NCBI GenBank assembly: GCA_030431335.1
Contig: JAUIJH010000035.1
Span: forward strand, 1-37,453
Direction: 5' to 3'
Length of the DNA stretch: 37,453 bases
Source of the DNA: Alphaproteobacteria bacterium
Lineage (GTDB): Bacteria; Pseudomonadota; Alphaproteobacteria; Rhizobiales; Amorphaceae
Of the stretch, positions 1 through 8,440 are shown piece by piece; position 1 is the stretch's first letter, and each line of letters opens with the position of its first letter. The position numbers were made by a program, and so were the translations under genes. Below the pieces are notes generated by a model. It searched no databases and had not been told where the DNA came from. It saw nothing but the letters and a program-made list of their open reading frames with translations.

Positions 1-1
1 C

Positions 2-919
2 GACGAAAAACCCTCCGTTTCCGACCGCCTGCTCGACGCCGCCGGCGTCCAGGTCGATCGACTGCCGATGCTGCCGGTCATCTTCGACCGCGTCGCCAAC
101 GCGTGCTCGGAACAGATGCGGCAGATCTCGCCCTCGCCCTGCTATTTTTCCATGAGCCACGTGGAGCAAGCGCGCATCACCGAGCTCCTGGAGCCTTACG
201 AGGCGAACGCTGTCTGCGCGATCCTCGATGCCCCCGAGTGGAACTGCGAGATCGTGCTGGGCTTCGACCGCGACTTCATCTTCACCATCGTGGAGGTGAT
301 GTTCGGCGCGGACGGCAACGAGATGCCGGAAGAAGACGGCCGCGCCTTCTCCAACATCGAGATGAAGATCTGTACCCGCCTCGCCGAGATGGTGTGCGGC
401 GTGCTCTCGCAAGCCTTCGCCGGCACCGCGGAAGCGAACTTCACCCTGGAGCGGCTCGAAACGCGCATGCACTTTGCCGTCGTCGGGCGGCGCACGGCGC
501 AAGCCGCCGCGGCGAAGTTCCTGGTGCAGGCCATCAACCGTGGCGGCGAGATGTTCATTATCCTGCCGCACGCGGGGCTGCAGATGGTGCGGCAGGCGCT
601 CTCGAAATCGAGCGACAGCGAAACCAGCACCCGCGACCCCCGCTGGATCGAGCAGATGAAGGCCGGCGCCACTCGTGCCGAAGTCACGCTGCGCGCCGTG
701 CTCGATGAAAAGACCACGACGCTGCAGGAGGTTTCGCGGCTGAAGGTGGGACAGGTCATCACGCTGAAGGCGACCCCGCGCTCGCCGGTCAAGCTGGAGG
801 CCAACCAGCAGCCGCTCTTTTGGTGCCAGCTCGGCCAGGCGGACGGCGACTACCGACTGCGAATCGAATCCGTGTTCGACCCGGAAGAGGAGTTTATCGG
901 TGATATCCTCAATAATTGA
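2..919 (+). CDS. fliM: Flagellar motor switch protein FliM (5' end outside window)
   Basis: FliM is the middle part of the flagellar C-ring. It binds phosphorylated CheY and links FliG to FliN. The reading frame is open from base 2, and the first ATG in the window (68) lies inside the protein, so the N-terminus with the CheY-binding peptide is missing. What remains is a CheC-like middle domain followed by a C-terminal SpoA (FliN-like) domain at about 740-900, including LKVGQVITLKA and ending in EEEFIGDILNN. The stop overlaps the next gene by 20 bases. It heads a fliM-X-fliN-fliG-flhB run typical of Hyphomicrobiales. The family call rests on the SpoA domain, the overall pattern and the neighbours. 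Confidence 0.93.
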   Translation, partial: DEKPSVSDRLLDAAGVQVDRLPMLPVIFDRVANACSEQMRQISPSPCYFSMSHVEQARITELLEPYEANAVCAILDAPEWNCEIVLGFDRDFIFTIVEVMFGADGNEMPEEDGRAFSNIEMKICTRLAEMVCGVLSQAFAGTAEANFTLERLETRMHFAVVGRRTAQAAAAKFLVQAINRGGEMFIILPHAGLQMVRQALSKSSDSETSTRDPRWIEQMKAGATRAEVTLRAVLDEKTTTLQEVSRLKVGQVITLKATPRSPVKLEANQQPLFWCQLGQADGDYRLRIESVFDPEEEFIGDILNN

Positions 920-1466
920 TGCCGTGCTCCTGAGCGCGCTGGCGGCGACCTCCGTCTGCGTCATCATGATGTACCGACGCCTGCAGCGCTTCGACGCGCT
1001 GCAGAGCGAGGCGGCCAAGGCGTTCGTGCGATCCTCGCAGGCGCTGGAGAATGCACGCAACGCCCTGGAGGCCCTGCACGACCACAGCGGAGAAATGGCA
1101 GTCTCGTTGGCGTCCCGCCTCAACGAGGCCCGCCTCGTGCTGAACGAGATCGAGCAGGGCCTTTCCAAGCGCACCGAGAAGGCGCGCGAGGAAGACGCCG
1201 AGTTCGCAGCTCACCGGGCGGCCTACGCCGGCGCATCGGGCGATCCCACCCACCCGGATCTCAACATGCTGCGGGAGTGGACCGATCGCTTCGGCGGCCT
1301 CGGCAACCGCACGCGGGCCGGCCGCGGCGAGCCCGCCTATGACCCCTATCCGCGCGGCAGCGGCGGCGCGGCGGCCTATGCCGACGACACACCGCTGCTG
1401 CCTGCCTCTCAACCGTCTTCGCTCACCTGGCGCGAGCTCGCCAACGCCGCCCAGCGTCTCGTGTGA
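900..1466 (+). CDS. DUF6468-like membrane-anchored coiled-coil protein between fliM and fliN
   Basis: A 188-residue protein with one N-terminal membrane segment (about residues 4-23) and a predicted helical, probably coiled-coil stretch (about 30-100). A low-complexity Gly/Arg/Pro tail follows. I recall proteins of this form (DUF6468) beside fliM and fliL in alphaproteobacterial flagellar clusters; their biochemical role is not established. The GTG start at 900 lies inside fliM and follows a strong purine-rich site, GGAAGAGGAG, so translational coupling is likely. It probably acts near the motor at the inner membrane, but that is inference from position and topology only. Confidence 0.7.
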   Translation: MISSIIDAVLLSALAATSVCVIMMYRRLQRFDALQSEAAKAFVRSSQALENARNALEALHDHSGEMAVSLASRLNEARLVLNEIEQGLSKRTEKAREEDAEFAAHRAAYAGASGDPTHPDLNMLREWTDRFGGLGNRTRAGRGEPAYDPYPRGSGGAAAYADDTPLLPASQPSSLTWRELANAAQRLV

Positions 1467-1497
1467 GCGAGGCCGTCACTGATCGCCAGGAAGGACT

Positions 1498-1887
1498 ATG
1501 ATGGCCCAGGAAGAAAACATGTCCGCGCAGGAAGACCGCCACCCCGCTGGCGGCGCCGAGACGACCACGGCGCGCGAAGCCCCTCCCCGCCCCAACGCGA
1601 TGCGCGCTCGCGCCGAAGCGCGCGACAACAGCGCCGATTCGATCCTGCGCATCCCCGTTGTGATGCAGGTGGTGCTCGGCTCCGCGACGATGCCCGTCGC
1701 CAATCTGATGAAGCTCGGGCGCGGCCAGGTGGTGGCGCTCGACCACAGGGTCGGAGAGCCGGTGGACATCGTCGTCAACGGCCGCGTCATCGCCCGCGGC
1801 GAAGTGGTGGTCGTCGATGACGACACCTCGCGCTTCGGTGTCTCCCTCACCGAGATCGTCGGGCCGGGCGTGAGCTTGGAGAACTAG
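1498..1887 (+). CDS. fliN: Flagellar motor switch protein FliN
   Basis: FliN forms the base of the C-ring and helps dock the export apparatus. The protein is 129 residues. Its N-terminal 50 or so residues are polar and low in complexity. The SpoA domain follows at about residues 52-127, with IPVVMQVVLGSATMPVANLM and then a Val/Gly-rich beta segment (VDIVVNGRVIARGEVVVVDD). Two ATG codons are adjacent (1498 and 1501), preceded by AGGAAGG. The stop lies two bases before the fliG ATG, so the pair is coupled. The length suits alphaproteobacterial FliN with an extended N-terminus. Confidence 0.93.
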   Translation: MMAQEENMSAQEDRHPAGGAETTTAREAPPRPNAMRARAEARDNSADSILRIPVVMQVVLGSATMPVANLMKLGRGQVVALDHRVGEPVDIVVNGRVIARGEVVVVDDDTSRFGVSLTEIVGPGVSLEN

Positions 1888-1889
1888 GG

Positions 1890-2912
1890 ATGGCTCCTGC
1901 ACCGGCCGTACGCACCCGCACGCTGAGCGCAAACGAGAAGGTCGCCACCTTGCTGATGACCATGTCGCAGGACAGTGCGGCGACCATCATGAAGCACCTC
2001 AGCCAGGACGATCTGAAGACCGTGAGCCACGCAATGGCCGAGTTGCGTCCTGTGCCGCTCACCCAGATCGAGGCGGTGGTCGACGAATTCGTCGAGCAGT
2101 TCGGCGCAGGCACCTCCCTCGCGGGCGACGCCGATCGTGTCAGGTCGCTCCTGACCGGCGTGCTGCCAGACGACCAGATCGCCGACATGATCGCCGAGAT
2201 GGAAGGGCGCGTGAAGCAGTCCATCTGGGACAGGTTGTCGGCGATCTCCGAGACGAGCCTCGTGCCGTATCTGCTCAACGAGCACCCCCAGACGATGGCG
2301 CTCGTTCTGGGCAAGCTCCATCCGGTAACGGCTGCGCGTGTCATGGGCGGGTTGCCGAAGGACCTGCGCGACAACGTCACCCGGCGCATGCTGACGGCCA
2401 AGGCCGTCGTCGACGATGCGCTCAAGATGATCGAGACGACGCTGCACGAGGACTTCATGGTCAACCTCTCGCTCAAGGGCGGGTCCGACAGCCACGCCCG
2501 GATGGCCGAGATCATCAACAAGATGGAGCTCGACCAGATGGAGAACGTGCTCGAGGGCATCACCCAGACGCACCCCAAGTCGGCCGAAATCCTGCGCTCG
2601 CTGTTGTTCACCTTCGACGATATCGTCAAGCTCAACCCGCGCTCGCTCACGACGCTGTTCGATGCCATCGACAACGACCAGCTCGTCATCGCGCTCAAGG
2701 GCACGGACGCCGGCTTCCGCAACAAGGTGCTGTCGTGTCTCGCTTCGCGCACGCGGCGCATGGTCGAGCAGGAGCTGTCCTCCGGCGAGCCGTCGACCCA
2801 GCGTGAGGTCAACGATGCGCGGCGCAAGATCACCGAACTGGCCCTCGCCATGGGCCAGCGCGGCGAGATCGACCTGTCGACCGGCGACGAGGACGGCGAG
2901 CTCGTCAACTAG
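1890..2912 (+). CDS. fliG: Flagellar motor switch protein FliG
   Basis: FliG is the rotor protein that contacts the stator and binds the MS-ring. The 340-residue length is usual for the family. The middle domain carries the EHPQ motif at residues 131-134 (NEHPQTMALVLGKL). The C-terminal torque helix region is seen as NPRSLTTLFDAID followed by QLVIALKG, with the expected alternation of charged residues. The gene starts two bases after the fliN stop and is followed by 91 bases before flhB in which I see no feature. Confidence 0.96.
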   Translation: MAPAPAVRTRTLSANEKVATLLMTMSQDSAATIMKHLSQDDLKTVSHAMAELRPVPLTQIEAVVDEFVEQFGAGTSLAGDADRVRSLLTGVLPDDQIADMIAEMEGRVKQSIWDRLSAISETSLVPYLLNEHPQTMALVLGKLHPVTAARVMGGLPKDLRDNVTRRMLTAKAVVDDALKMIETTLHEDFMVNLSLKGGSDSHARMAEIINKMELDQMENVLEGITQTHPKSAEILRSLLFTFDDIVKLNPRSLTTLFDAIDNDQLVIALKGTDAGFRNKVLSCLASRTRRMVEQELSSGEPSTQREVNDARRKITELALAMGQRGEIDLSTGDEDGELVN

Positions 2913-3003
2913 ATGCCGCCGCGCGCCGCAGCCCTCCCAGCCGTGGCGCGCGCCCCTGTTCCGCTTCTGCCCATGCGGATCCTGCCCAAGCTGAGGCATC
3001 ACG

Positions 3004-4098
3004 ATGGCCGATGAAGCCGACAGCTCAGAACGCACCGAAGAAGCGACCCCGAAGAAGATCGAAGACGCCCTCAAGAAGGGGCAAACACCGTTCTCGCGCG
3101 AGGCGCCGACTTTCGCCTCGATGCTCGGCCTGCTCGTCGTCTTCGGCATCCTGGCGCCGGACCTAACCAGCAGTTTCGTCGCGTTCCTCGCCAATTTGCA
3201 CGACAAGGCCGGCGAGGTCGATCTCAGTGGCGGCGCCGATGCGAGCGCGCTTTTTCTGGAGGTCTATCGGGCCTCGGCGCTGTTCATCATTCCCATGGTG
3301 ATCCTGCTGGCGATCTTCGGAGTGATCGCCGCCGTCGCCCAGTCGCCCCCGCGCATCGTCCCCGAGCGCATCCGGCCCAAGATGGAGCGGATCTCGATCA
3401 AGGCCGGCTTCAAACGCATCTTCGGCAGCCAGGGCCTGGCCGACTTCCTGCGTTCGCTCTTCAAGTTCGCCATCGTCGCCTCGGTCGCGTTCTTCACCCT
3501 GTCGTCGGAGTTGCCAACGGTGGTGCGCTCGGCTTTCGTCGACCCCAAGCTGCTGCCCGAGCAGATCCTGTCCATCGCGACCCGCCTGCTGGCGGCGATC
3601 TGCACCGCCACCGTGATCCTGGTGGCGGCGGACCTTGTCTATACGCGTCTCAAGTGGCGCCGGGACCTGCGCATGTCACGCCGCGAGGTGAAGGACGAAC
3701 TGAAGCAAAGCGAAGGCGACCCCATGCTCAAGGCGCGCATGCGCTCCGCCCAGCAGGGCCGCGCCCGCAGCCGCATGCTCACCAACGTACCGCGCGCCAC
3801 CGTGGTGATCGCCAACCCCACGCACTTTGCCGTGGCGCTGTGTTACGAGCGCGGCAGCGGCGGCGCGCCCATGGTGCTGGCCAAGGGCCTCGATCTGGTC
3901 GCCTTCCGCATCCGCGAGATCGCCGAGGAGCACGACATCCCCGTCGTCGAGGATCCGCCGCTGGCACGCGCCCTCTACGACGCCTCCGACGTCGACAAGG
4001 CGATCCCCGAGGAGTTCTACAAGGCCGTCGCCCAGATTCTCTACTTCATCTACACCCACGAAAAAGGCGGCGCGCGGACCCATCGCTCTCCCGCCTGA
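3004..4098 (+). CDS. flhB: Flagellar export switch protein FlhB
   Basis: FlhB is an inner-membrane part of the flagellar type III export gate that switches substrate specificity from rod/hook to filament by self-cleavage. The protein is 364 residues. The N-terminus is typical (EDSSERTEEATPKK-like). Four membrane segments lie at about 37-60, 89-112, 150-170 and 185-210. The cytoplasmic autocleavage motif NPTH is intact at residues 271-274. The start ATG at 3004 gives the standard family N-terminus. The next gene is 168 bases downstream, which suggests a separate promoter for the rod-gene operon. Confidence 0.96.
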   Translation: MADEADSSERTEEATPKKIEDALKKGQTPFSREAPTFASMLGLLVVFGILAPDLTSSFVAFLANLHDKAGEVDLSGGADASALFLEVYRASALFIIPMVILLAIFGVIAAVAQSPPRIVPERIRPKMERISIKAGFKRIFGSQGLADFLRSLFKFAIVASVAFFTLSSELPTVVRSAFVDPKLLPEQILSIATRLLAAICTATVILVAADLVYTRLKWRRDLRMSRREVKDELKQSEGDPMLKARMRSAQQGRARSRMLTNVPRATVVIANPTHFAVALCYERGSGGAPMVLAKGLDLVAFRIREIAEEHDIPVVEDPPLARALYDASDVDKAIPEEFYKAVAQILYFIYTHEKGGARTHRSPA

Positions 4099-4165
4099 CC
4101 ACCAGCCGCGCCCTCGACGATGCGCCGGTTCCCCATGGGAGCGGGCCGATCGGGCGCCGCCGCCC

Positions 4166-4180
4166 ATGCCGGGCCGGCAT
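4166..4180. promoter_or_regulatory. Perfect dyad ATGCCGG-G-CCGGCAT upstream of flgB
   Basis: A 15-base inverted repeat with 7-base arms around one central base sits about 87 bases before the chosen flgB start, in the flhB-flgB gap. Its outer pentamers (ATGCC, GGCAT) also occur in the flagellin leaders described below, in a different arrangement. It could be an operator for the rod-gene operon. This is inference from position and symmetry only. Confidence 0.3.
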
Positions 4181-4266
4181 AGCAGCTAGCCACCTCGTCA
4201 GCCTCGGACAAGCCGCCCACGGTACCGTCGAACCGTTGAGCCATGACGCTTCTCCGAAAGGCCGAC

Positions 4267-4683
4267 ATGACCGTTGGACATGTATCCGCTACCGCGGCGC
4301 CGCAGCCGCTTTATCTGACCAAGCTCGCGAATGCGCGCGTGGACTGGGCGTCCACACGCCAAGCCGCCCTTGCCGGCAACATCGCGAACGCGAACACCCC
4401 ACGCTACAAGGCACGCGATATCGCGTCCTTCCAAGCCGAGCTGCACGGCAGCCGGCTACAGCTTGCCGCACCCAGTCCCCAGCACATGGTGATCTCCGAC
4501 CTGGAGATGCGCGCAGAGAACGTCGACCCATCGCGGTCCTGGGACGTTAAGCACTCCGCCAATACCGTCTCTCTCGACGAAGAGCTGATGAAGGCGGACG
4601 ACACCGCCCGCCACCACCAGCTGGCGCTCTCGGTGCTGAGCTCCTTCCATCGCATGATGCTGTCTTCGGTGTCGTTCCGATGA
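4267..4683 (+). CDS. flgB: Flagellar basal-body rod protein FlgB
   Basis: FlgB is a proximal rod subunit exported through the flagellar type III apparatus. The rod-protein signature NIANANTPRYKARD is present in the N-terminal third, and the C-terminal heptad-like helix (residues about 100-138) is typical. I chose the ATG at 4267, giving 138 residues, because it follows GAAAGG with 5 bases of spacing. An in-frame ATG at 4243 would add eight residues but has no clear ribosome site. The stop overlaps the flgC start (ATGA). This begins an operon that runs to fliP. Confidence 0.92.
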   Translation: MTVGHVSATAAPQPLYLTKLANARVDWASTRQAALAGNIANANTPRYKARDIASFQAELHGSRLQLAAPSPQHMVISDLEMRAENVDPSRSWDVKHSANTVSLDEELMKADDTARHHQLALSVLSSFHRMMLSSVSFR

Positions 4684-5105
4684 GCCCCGATCCGCTCGTG
4701 ATGATCCAGCGCCTCGCCGGCGCTGGGATGGAAGCGCAGACGCACCGCCTCAAGATCGTCACCCAGAACATCGCCAATGCCCGCTCCACCGCCGGCACAC
4801 CGGGTGCCGATCCCTATCAGCGCAAAACGGTCGTGTTCGGTGCCGAGCTCGACCGCGATATCGGCGCCCTGTCCGTGCGGGTGAAGAATTACGGGGTCGA
4901 TGAGACCCCCTTCGTGGTCGAGCACGATCCCGGCCATCCCGCCGCCGACGACCAGGGCAACGTCAAGCTGCCCAACGTCAATCTCCTGACGGAGATGGCG
5001 GACATGCGCGAAACGAACCTTTCCTACGAGGCAAACCTTCAAATGATGAAGCGCGCCCGTTCGATGATCGCGATGACGATCGACTTATTGAGGAGCGGAT
5101 CATGA
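4680..5105 (+). CDS. flgC: Flagellar basal-body rod protein FlgC
   Basis: FlgC is a proximal rod subunit. At 141 residues it has the family length. The N-terminus carries the rod motif variant IVTQNIANARSTAGTPG, and the central segment YQRKTVVFGAEL is typical. The C-terminus holds the conserved NLLTEMADMRETNLSYEANLQMM helix, which packs in the rod core. It starts inside the flgB stop (ATGA) and ends in an ATGA overlap with fliE, so the three genes are translationally coupled. Confidence 0.95.
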   Translation: MSPDPLVMIQRLAGAGMEAQTHRLKIVTQNIANARSTAGTPGADPYQRKTVVFGAELDRDIGALSVRVKNYGVDETPFVVEHDPGHPAADDQGNVKLPNVNLLTEMADMRETNLSYEANLQMMKRARSMIAMTIDLLRSGS

Positions 5106-5392
5106 TGGACGCTATTCTTCCTCTTTCCGGCAAGGACACCACCCGGGCCGTGACGGGAACGGTCGCCCCGACGGCGGCAAACTTCGGCGAGACCTTTGCC
5201 AACGTCGCGGCGACCGCACGCGATACGCTGCGCGCCGGCGAAGCCGCCGCCATCTCCGGCATCGCCGGCGACAATTCCGTGCAGGACGTCGTCGAGGCGC
5301 TGATGAGTGCGGAGCAGCAGCTGAGGGCGGCCATCGCCGTTCGCGACCGCGTCGTCGCCGCCTACCAGGAAATCAGCCGGATGCAGATCTAG
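5102..5392 (+). CDS. fliE: Flagellar hook-basal body protein FliE
   Basis: FliE connects the MS-ring to the rod. The 96-residue length is normal. The C-terminal half carries the family pattern (VQDVVEALMSAEQQLRAAIAVRDRVVAAYQEI, read in parts), ending in RMQI. Two ATG codons are adjacent, at 5102 and 5105, after AGGAGCGGATC; the first overlaps the flgC stop. It is followed by 57 bases before flgG. Confidence 0.94.
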   Translation: MMDAILPLSGKDTTRAVTGTVAPTAANFGETFANVAATARDTLRAGEAAAISGIAGDNSVQDVVEALMSAEQQLRAAIAVRDRVVAAYQEISRMQI

Positions 5393-5449
5393 TCCGGCCG
5401 AGGCTCGCACCTGACGCGAGCCCACTGTCCCCGCCATCCAAAGGAGCCC

Positions 5450-6241
5450 ATGATGAAGGCCTTGGCCATTGCCGCGACCGGCATGAACGCGCAGCAGACC
5501 AATCTCGAGGTGATCGCGAACAACGTCGCGAACATCAACACCACCGGGTTCAAGCGCGCCCGTGCCGAGTTTGCCGATCTCCTCTACCAGGTGGACCGCC
5601 GACAGGGCGTGCCGAACCGCAACGGCGAGCTGCCCGTGCCGGAGGGCGCGCGTGTCGGCCTCGGCGTGCGCAACATCGCGGTGCGCAACCTGCACGAACA
5701 GGGCTCGCTGAAGCAGACCGGCAACGAGTTCGACCTCGCCATTAACGGCAGCGGCTGGTTCCAAATCACCGGCCCCGATGGCGAGACGCTCTACACCCGC
5801 TCCGGCGCCTTCAACCTCGGCCCCAACGGCGAGATCGTCACCCTCGACGGCTACGAAGTGCAACCGGGCCTGTCGGTGCCCATCACCGCCACCAGCATCG
5901 TCATCAACAAGTCCGGCGAGATCAGCGCGATCATCGCGGGGCAGCAGGACCCCGAGCTGATCGGTCAGCTCTCGCTCGCCATGTTCCCCAACGATGCCGG
6001 CCTCGAGGCGCTGGGCGACAACCTCTTCCGCCAGACGGTGTCGTCCGGCGACCCGGCCGAAGACTTTCCCGGCGTCGATGGCCGCGGCTCGTTGATCCAG
6101 GGCTATCTGGAATCCTCCAACGTCGACCCGGTGAAGGAAATCACCGAGCTCATCTCCGCCCAGCGCGCCTACGAGATGAACTCCAAAGTGATTTCCGCGG
6201 CCGACGACATGGCCGGCGTGGTCAGCCAGGGGATTCGCTGA
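5450..6241 (+). CDS. flgG: Flagellar distal rod protein FlgG
   Basis: FlgG forms the distal rod. The protein is 263 residues, standard for the family. The N-terminal rod motif [19 protein letters not shown] is complete. The central beta domain includes [13 protein letters not shown] and YTRSGAFNL. The C-terminal motif [18 protein letters not shown] followed by [11 protein letters not shown] is textbook for FlgG. It has a strong AAAGGAG site before two adjacent ATG codons (5450, 5453). The stop shares one base with the flgA start (TGATG). Confidence 0.97.
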   Translation: MMKALAIAATGMNAQQTNLEVIANNVANINTTGFKRARAEFADLLYQVDRRQGVPNRNGELPVPEGARVGLGVRNIAVRNLHEQGSLKQTGNEFDLAINGSGWFQITGPDGETLYTRSGAFNLGPNGEIVTLDGYEVQPGLSVPITATSIVINKSGEISAIIAGQQDPELIGQLSLAMFPNDAGLEALGDNLFRQTVSSGDPAEDFPGVDGRGSLIQGYLESSNVDPVKEITELISAQRAYEMNSKVISAADDMAGVVSQGIR

Positions 6242-6732
6242 TGCGGCGCGCCATCGGTTCGATCTCGCACACCGCGCAGAGCGCGCTGGTGGCGCTTGCG
6301 CTGGCCTTGCCGGCCAGCGGCGCGGCGCTCGCCGACCAGTCGGGCGGCCTCCTGCCGGTGCCGTCCGAGACCATAGCCCAAGGCGATCGCATCACGCCCG
6401 AGATGCTGACCGAGAAGCATTTCTTCTTCGATCCCGATCGGCCGCTGTCGGTCATCACCAATCCGGGTGATGCCATCGGCAAGGCGGCACGGCGCACCCT
6501 GGTCGCTGGACAGCCGATCCCCAGGAACGCCTTCCGCCAGGTGCGCCTCGTCCATCGCGGCAAGCCGACACAGGCGCGTTTTCGCATGGGCAACCTCACC
6601 ATCTCGGCCACCGTCCTACCCATGGACGACGGCAGCGCCGGCGATCTCATCCAGGCCCGCAATCTCGATTCGGGCCGCACTATCACGGGCGTCGTCGGCA
6701 TGGACGGCGCGATCGAGGTGAGCGCACCATGA
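6241..6732 (+). CDS. flgA: Flagellar P-ring assembly chaperone FlgA
   Basis: FlgA is a periplasmic chaperone for P-ring assembly. The 163-residue protein starts with a likely Sec signal peptide (basic MRRAIG, hydrophobic stretch to about residue 30, then ALADQ). An SAF-type C-terminal domain follows, with the stretch LVAGQPIPRNAFRQ and the usual VTGVVGMDGAIEV-like ending. This is the short form usual in alphaproteobacteria. It is coupled to flgG at its start (TGATG) and to flgI at its end (ATGA), consistent with chaperone and client being made together. Confidence 0.92.
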   Translation: MRRAIGSISHTAQSALVALALALPASGAALADQSGGLLPVPSETIAQGDRITPEMLTEKHFFFDPDRPLSVITNPGDAIGKAARRTLVAGQPIPRNAFRQVRLVHRGKPTQARFRMGNLTISATVLPMDDGSAGDLIQARNLDSGRTITGVVGMDGAIEVSAP

Positions 6733-7862
6733 AACTGCCGCGCACGCTCCTCGTCCTCCTCGCCGCGACATCGGCCACCTTGCTCCTGGCCGCAGGCGCG
6801 CCGGGAGCTCCAAGCGCCGGCGTCGCGCGCATCAAGGACATCACCACCGTCCAGGGCGTGCGCGACAACCAGCTCATCGGTTACGGCCTCGTCATCGGGC
6901 TTGCCGGAACCGGCGACACCCTGCGCAACGCACCGTTCACTGAGCAGGCGCTGAAGTCGATGCTCGACCGCATGGGCGTCGCCGTGCGCGGGGTGCCGCT
7001 GCGGGCGCAGAACGTCGCCGCCGTCACCGTGACGGCCGACCTGCCCCCCTTCGTCGGCATCGGCTCGCGCATCGACGTGCTGCTCGGCTCCATCGGCGAC
7101 GCGACGTCGCTGCGCGGCGGCACGCTGGTGGTCACGCCTCTGACCGGTGGCGACGGCAAGGTCTACGCCGTCGCGCAAGGGCCGGTCCAGGCATCCGGCT
7201 TCGTGGTGGAAGGTCAGGCCGACGCTCTGACCCAGGGCGTGCCCACGGCCGGTCGCATCCCCGGCGGGGCGCTCGTGGAACGGCGCGTACCCGGCTCGAT
7301 GCAGAACCTGGAGCGCCTGGTGCTCGAGCTCGCCAATCCAGACTATCGCACCGCTTCGCTGATCGCCGATGCCGTCAACGAGTATAGCGAAACGCGCTGG
7401 GGGCGGCGGATCGCAGCCGAACGGGATCTTCGCACCGTCGAATTGCACAAGCCGAGCGGTGTGGGCGCCACGCGCTTCCTGGCCGAGATCGGACAGATCA
7501 CGGTCGAGCCGGACGTGCCGGCGCGTGTCGTGATCGACCAGCGGACGGGCACGGTGGTGATCGGCCAGAACGTGCGGGTGTCGACCGTCGCCCTTGCCCA
7601 CGGCAACCTCACCCTGCGCGTGACGGAAGAGCCCCAGGTCTCGCAACCGGGCCCGTTCAGCGACGGGCGAACCGTGGTGACGCCATTCACCACCGTCGAG
7701 GCGGACGAAGCCGGCGGCAAGCTTGCCATCGTGCAGGGCACGGACCTGCAGACCCTGGTGCACGGGCTCAACCGCATCGGACTGCAGCCCACCGACATCA
7801 TCTCCATTCTCCAGACCATCAAGACTGCCGGCGCCCTGCAGGCGGAGCTCATCGTCCAATGA
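6729..7862 (+). CDS. flgI: Flagellar P-ring protein FlgI
   Basis: FlgI forms the periplasmic P-ring around the rod. The protein is 377 residues with a Sec signal peptide (residues about 1-30). After it come the family hallmarks RIKDITTVQGVRDNQLIGYG and LVIGLAGTGD near the N-terminus, NVAAVTVTADLPPF in the middle, and a C-terminus with GLQPTDIISILQTIK. The length is normal. It overlaps flgA and motE by four bases each. Confidence 0.97.
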   Translation: MKLPRTLLVLLAATSATLLLAAGAPGAPSAGVARIKDITTVQGVRDNQLIGYGLVIGLAGTGDTLRNAPFTEQALKSMLDRMGVAVRGVPLRAQNVAAVTVTADLPPFVGIGSRIDVLLGSIGDATSLRGGTLVVTPLTGGDGKVYAVAQGPVQASGFVVEGQADALTQGVPTAGRIPGGALVERRVPGSMQNLERLVLELANPDYRTASLIADAVNEYSETRWGRRIAAERDLRTVELHKPSGVGATRFLAEIGQITVEPDVPARVVIDQRTGTVVIGQNVRVSTVALAHGNLTLRVTEEPQVSQPGPFSDGRTVVTPFTTVEADEAGGKLAIVQGTDLQTLVHGLNRIGLQPTDIISILQTIKTAGALQAELIVQ

Positions 7863-8440
7863 CCAACACCCCCGCCTCCCCGCCGCCGTTGCGCCCCGCC
7901 TCCGAAGGCCCGCCCAATCGGCCGCCCACCAAAACCCGCCCCGCGCGATGGCAGGTCGCCGCACTCGCCTGCCTTCTGACGGTTTCGACCGCGGTTCCGG
8001 CGGGACACGCCATCGGCCAGACCGGCGAGCAGGATGGGCTCGATACCGCCATCGCCTACTGCACCAACCTTGCCGACGCCGCCTCCGACGCGCGCTTCGC
8101 CAAGAAGGCGGCCAAGCTCACGGAGCTGGAAGCGCAGGTTCAGTCGCGGATCGAAGCGCTGGAGGCCAAGCGCATCGAGTACGAGATGTGGCTGGATCGG
8201 CGTCAACGCTTCCTGGACCGCGCCCAGGAGAGCCTGGTGTCCATCTACACGGCCATGCGGCCGGACGCTGCCTCCGAGCAGCTCGGCGCCATGGACGAGA
8301 CCACCGCCGCCGCCATCATCGCCAAGCTTTCCCCGCGGGCGGCCAGCGCCGTGCTCAACGAAATGGCCACCGACAAGGCCGCCCGGATCGCAACCATCTT
8401 GTCCGGGATGGGACGCGAGAGCGACAGGAGCAAAGGATGA
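7859..8440 (+). CDS. motE: MotE-like periplasmic flagellar motility protein
   Basis: In Sinorhizobium, MotE is a periplasmic chaperone that protects MotC, and its gene lies between flgI and flgH as here. The 193-residue protein has a basic, proline-rich N-terminus and a hydrophobic segment (about residues 29-52) that may be an uncleaved anchor or a late signal peptide. A helical, probably coiled-coil region follows (about 75-125), then an MgtE-N-like C-terminal domain with the repeated pattern AMDETTAAAIIAKLSPRAAS. It shares ATGA overlaps with flgI and flgH. A motC is present at 20863, supporting the pairing. The assignment combines domain pattern and synteny. Confidence 0.82.
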   Translation: MTNTPASPPPLRPASEGPPNRPPTKTRPARWQVAALACLLTVSTAVPAGHAIGQTGEQDGLDTAIAYCTNLADAASDARFAKKAAKLTELEAQVQSRIEALEAKRIEYEMWLDRRQRFLDRAQESLVSIYTAMRPDAASEQLGAMDETTAAAIIAKLSPRAASAVLNEMATDKAARIATILSGMGRESDRSKG

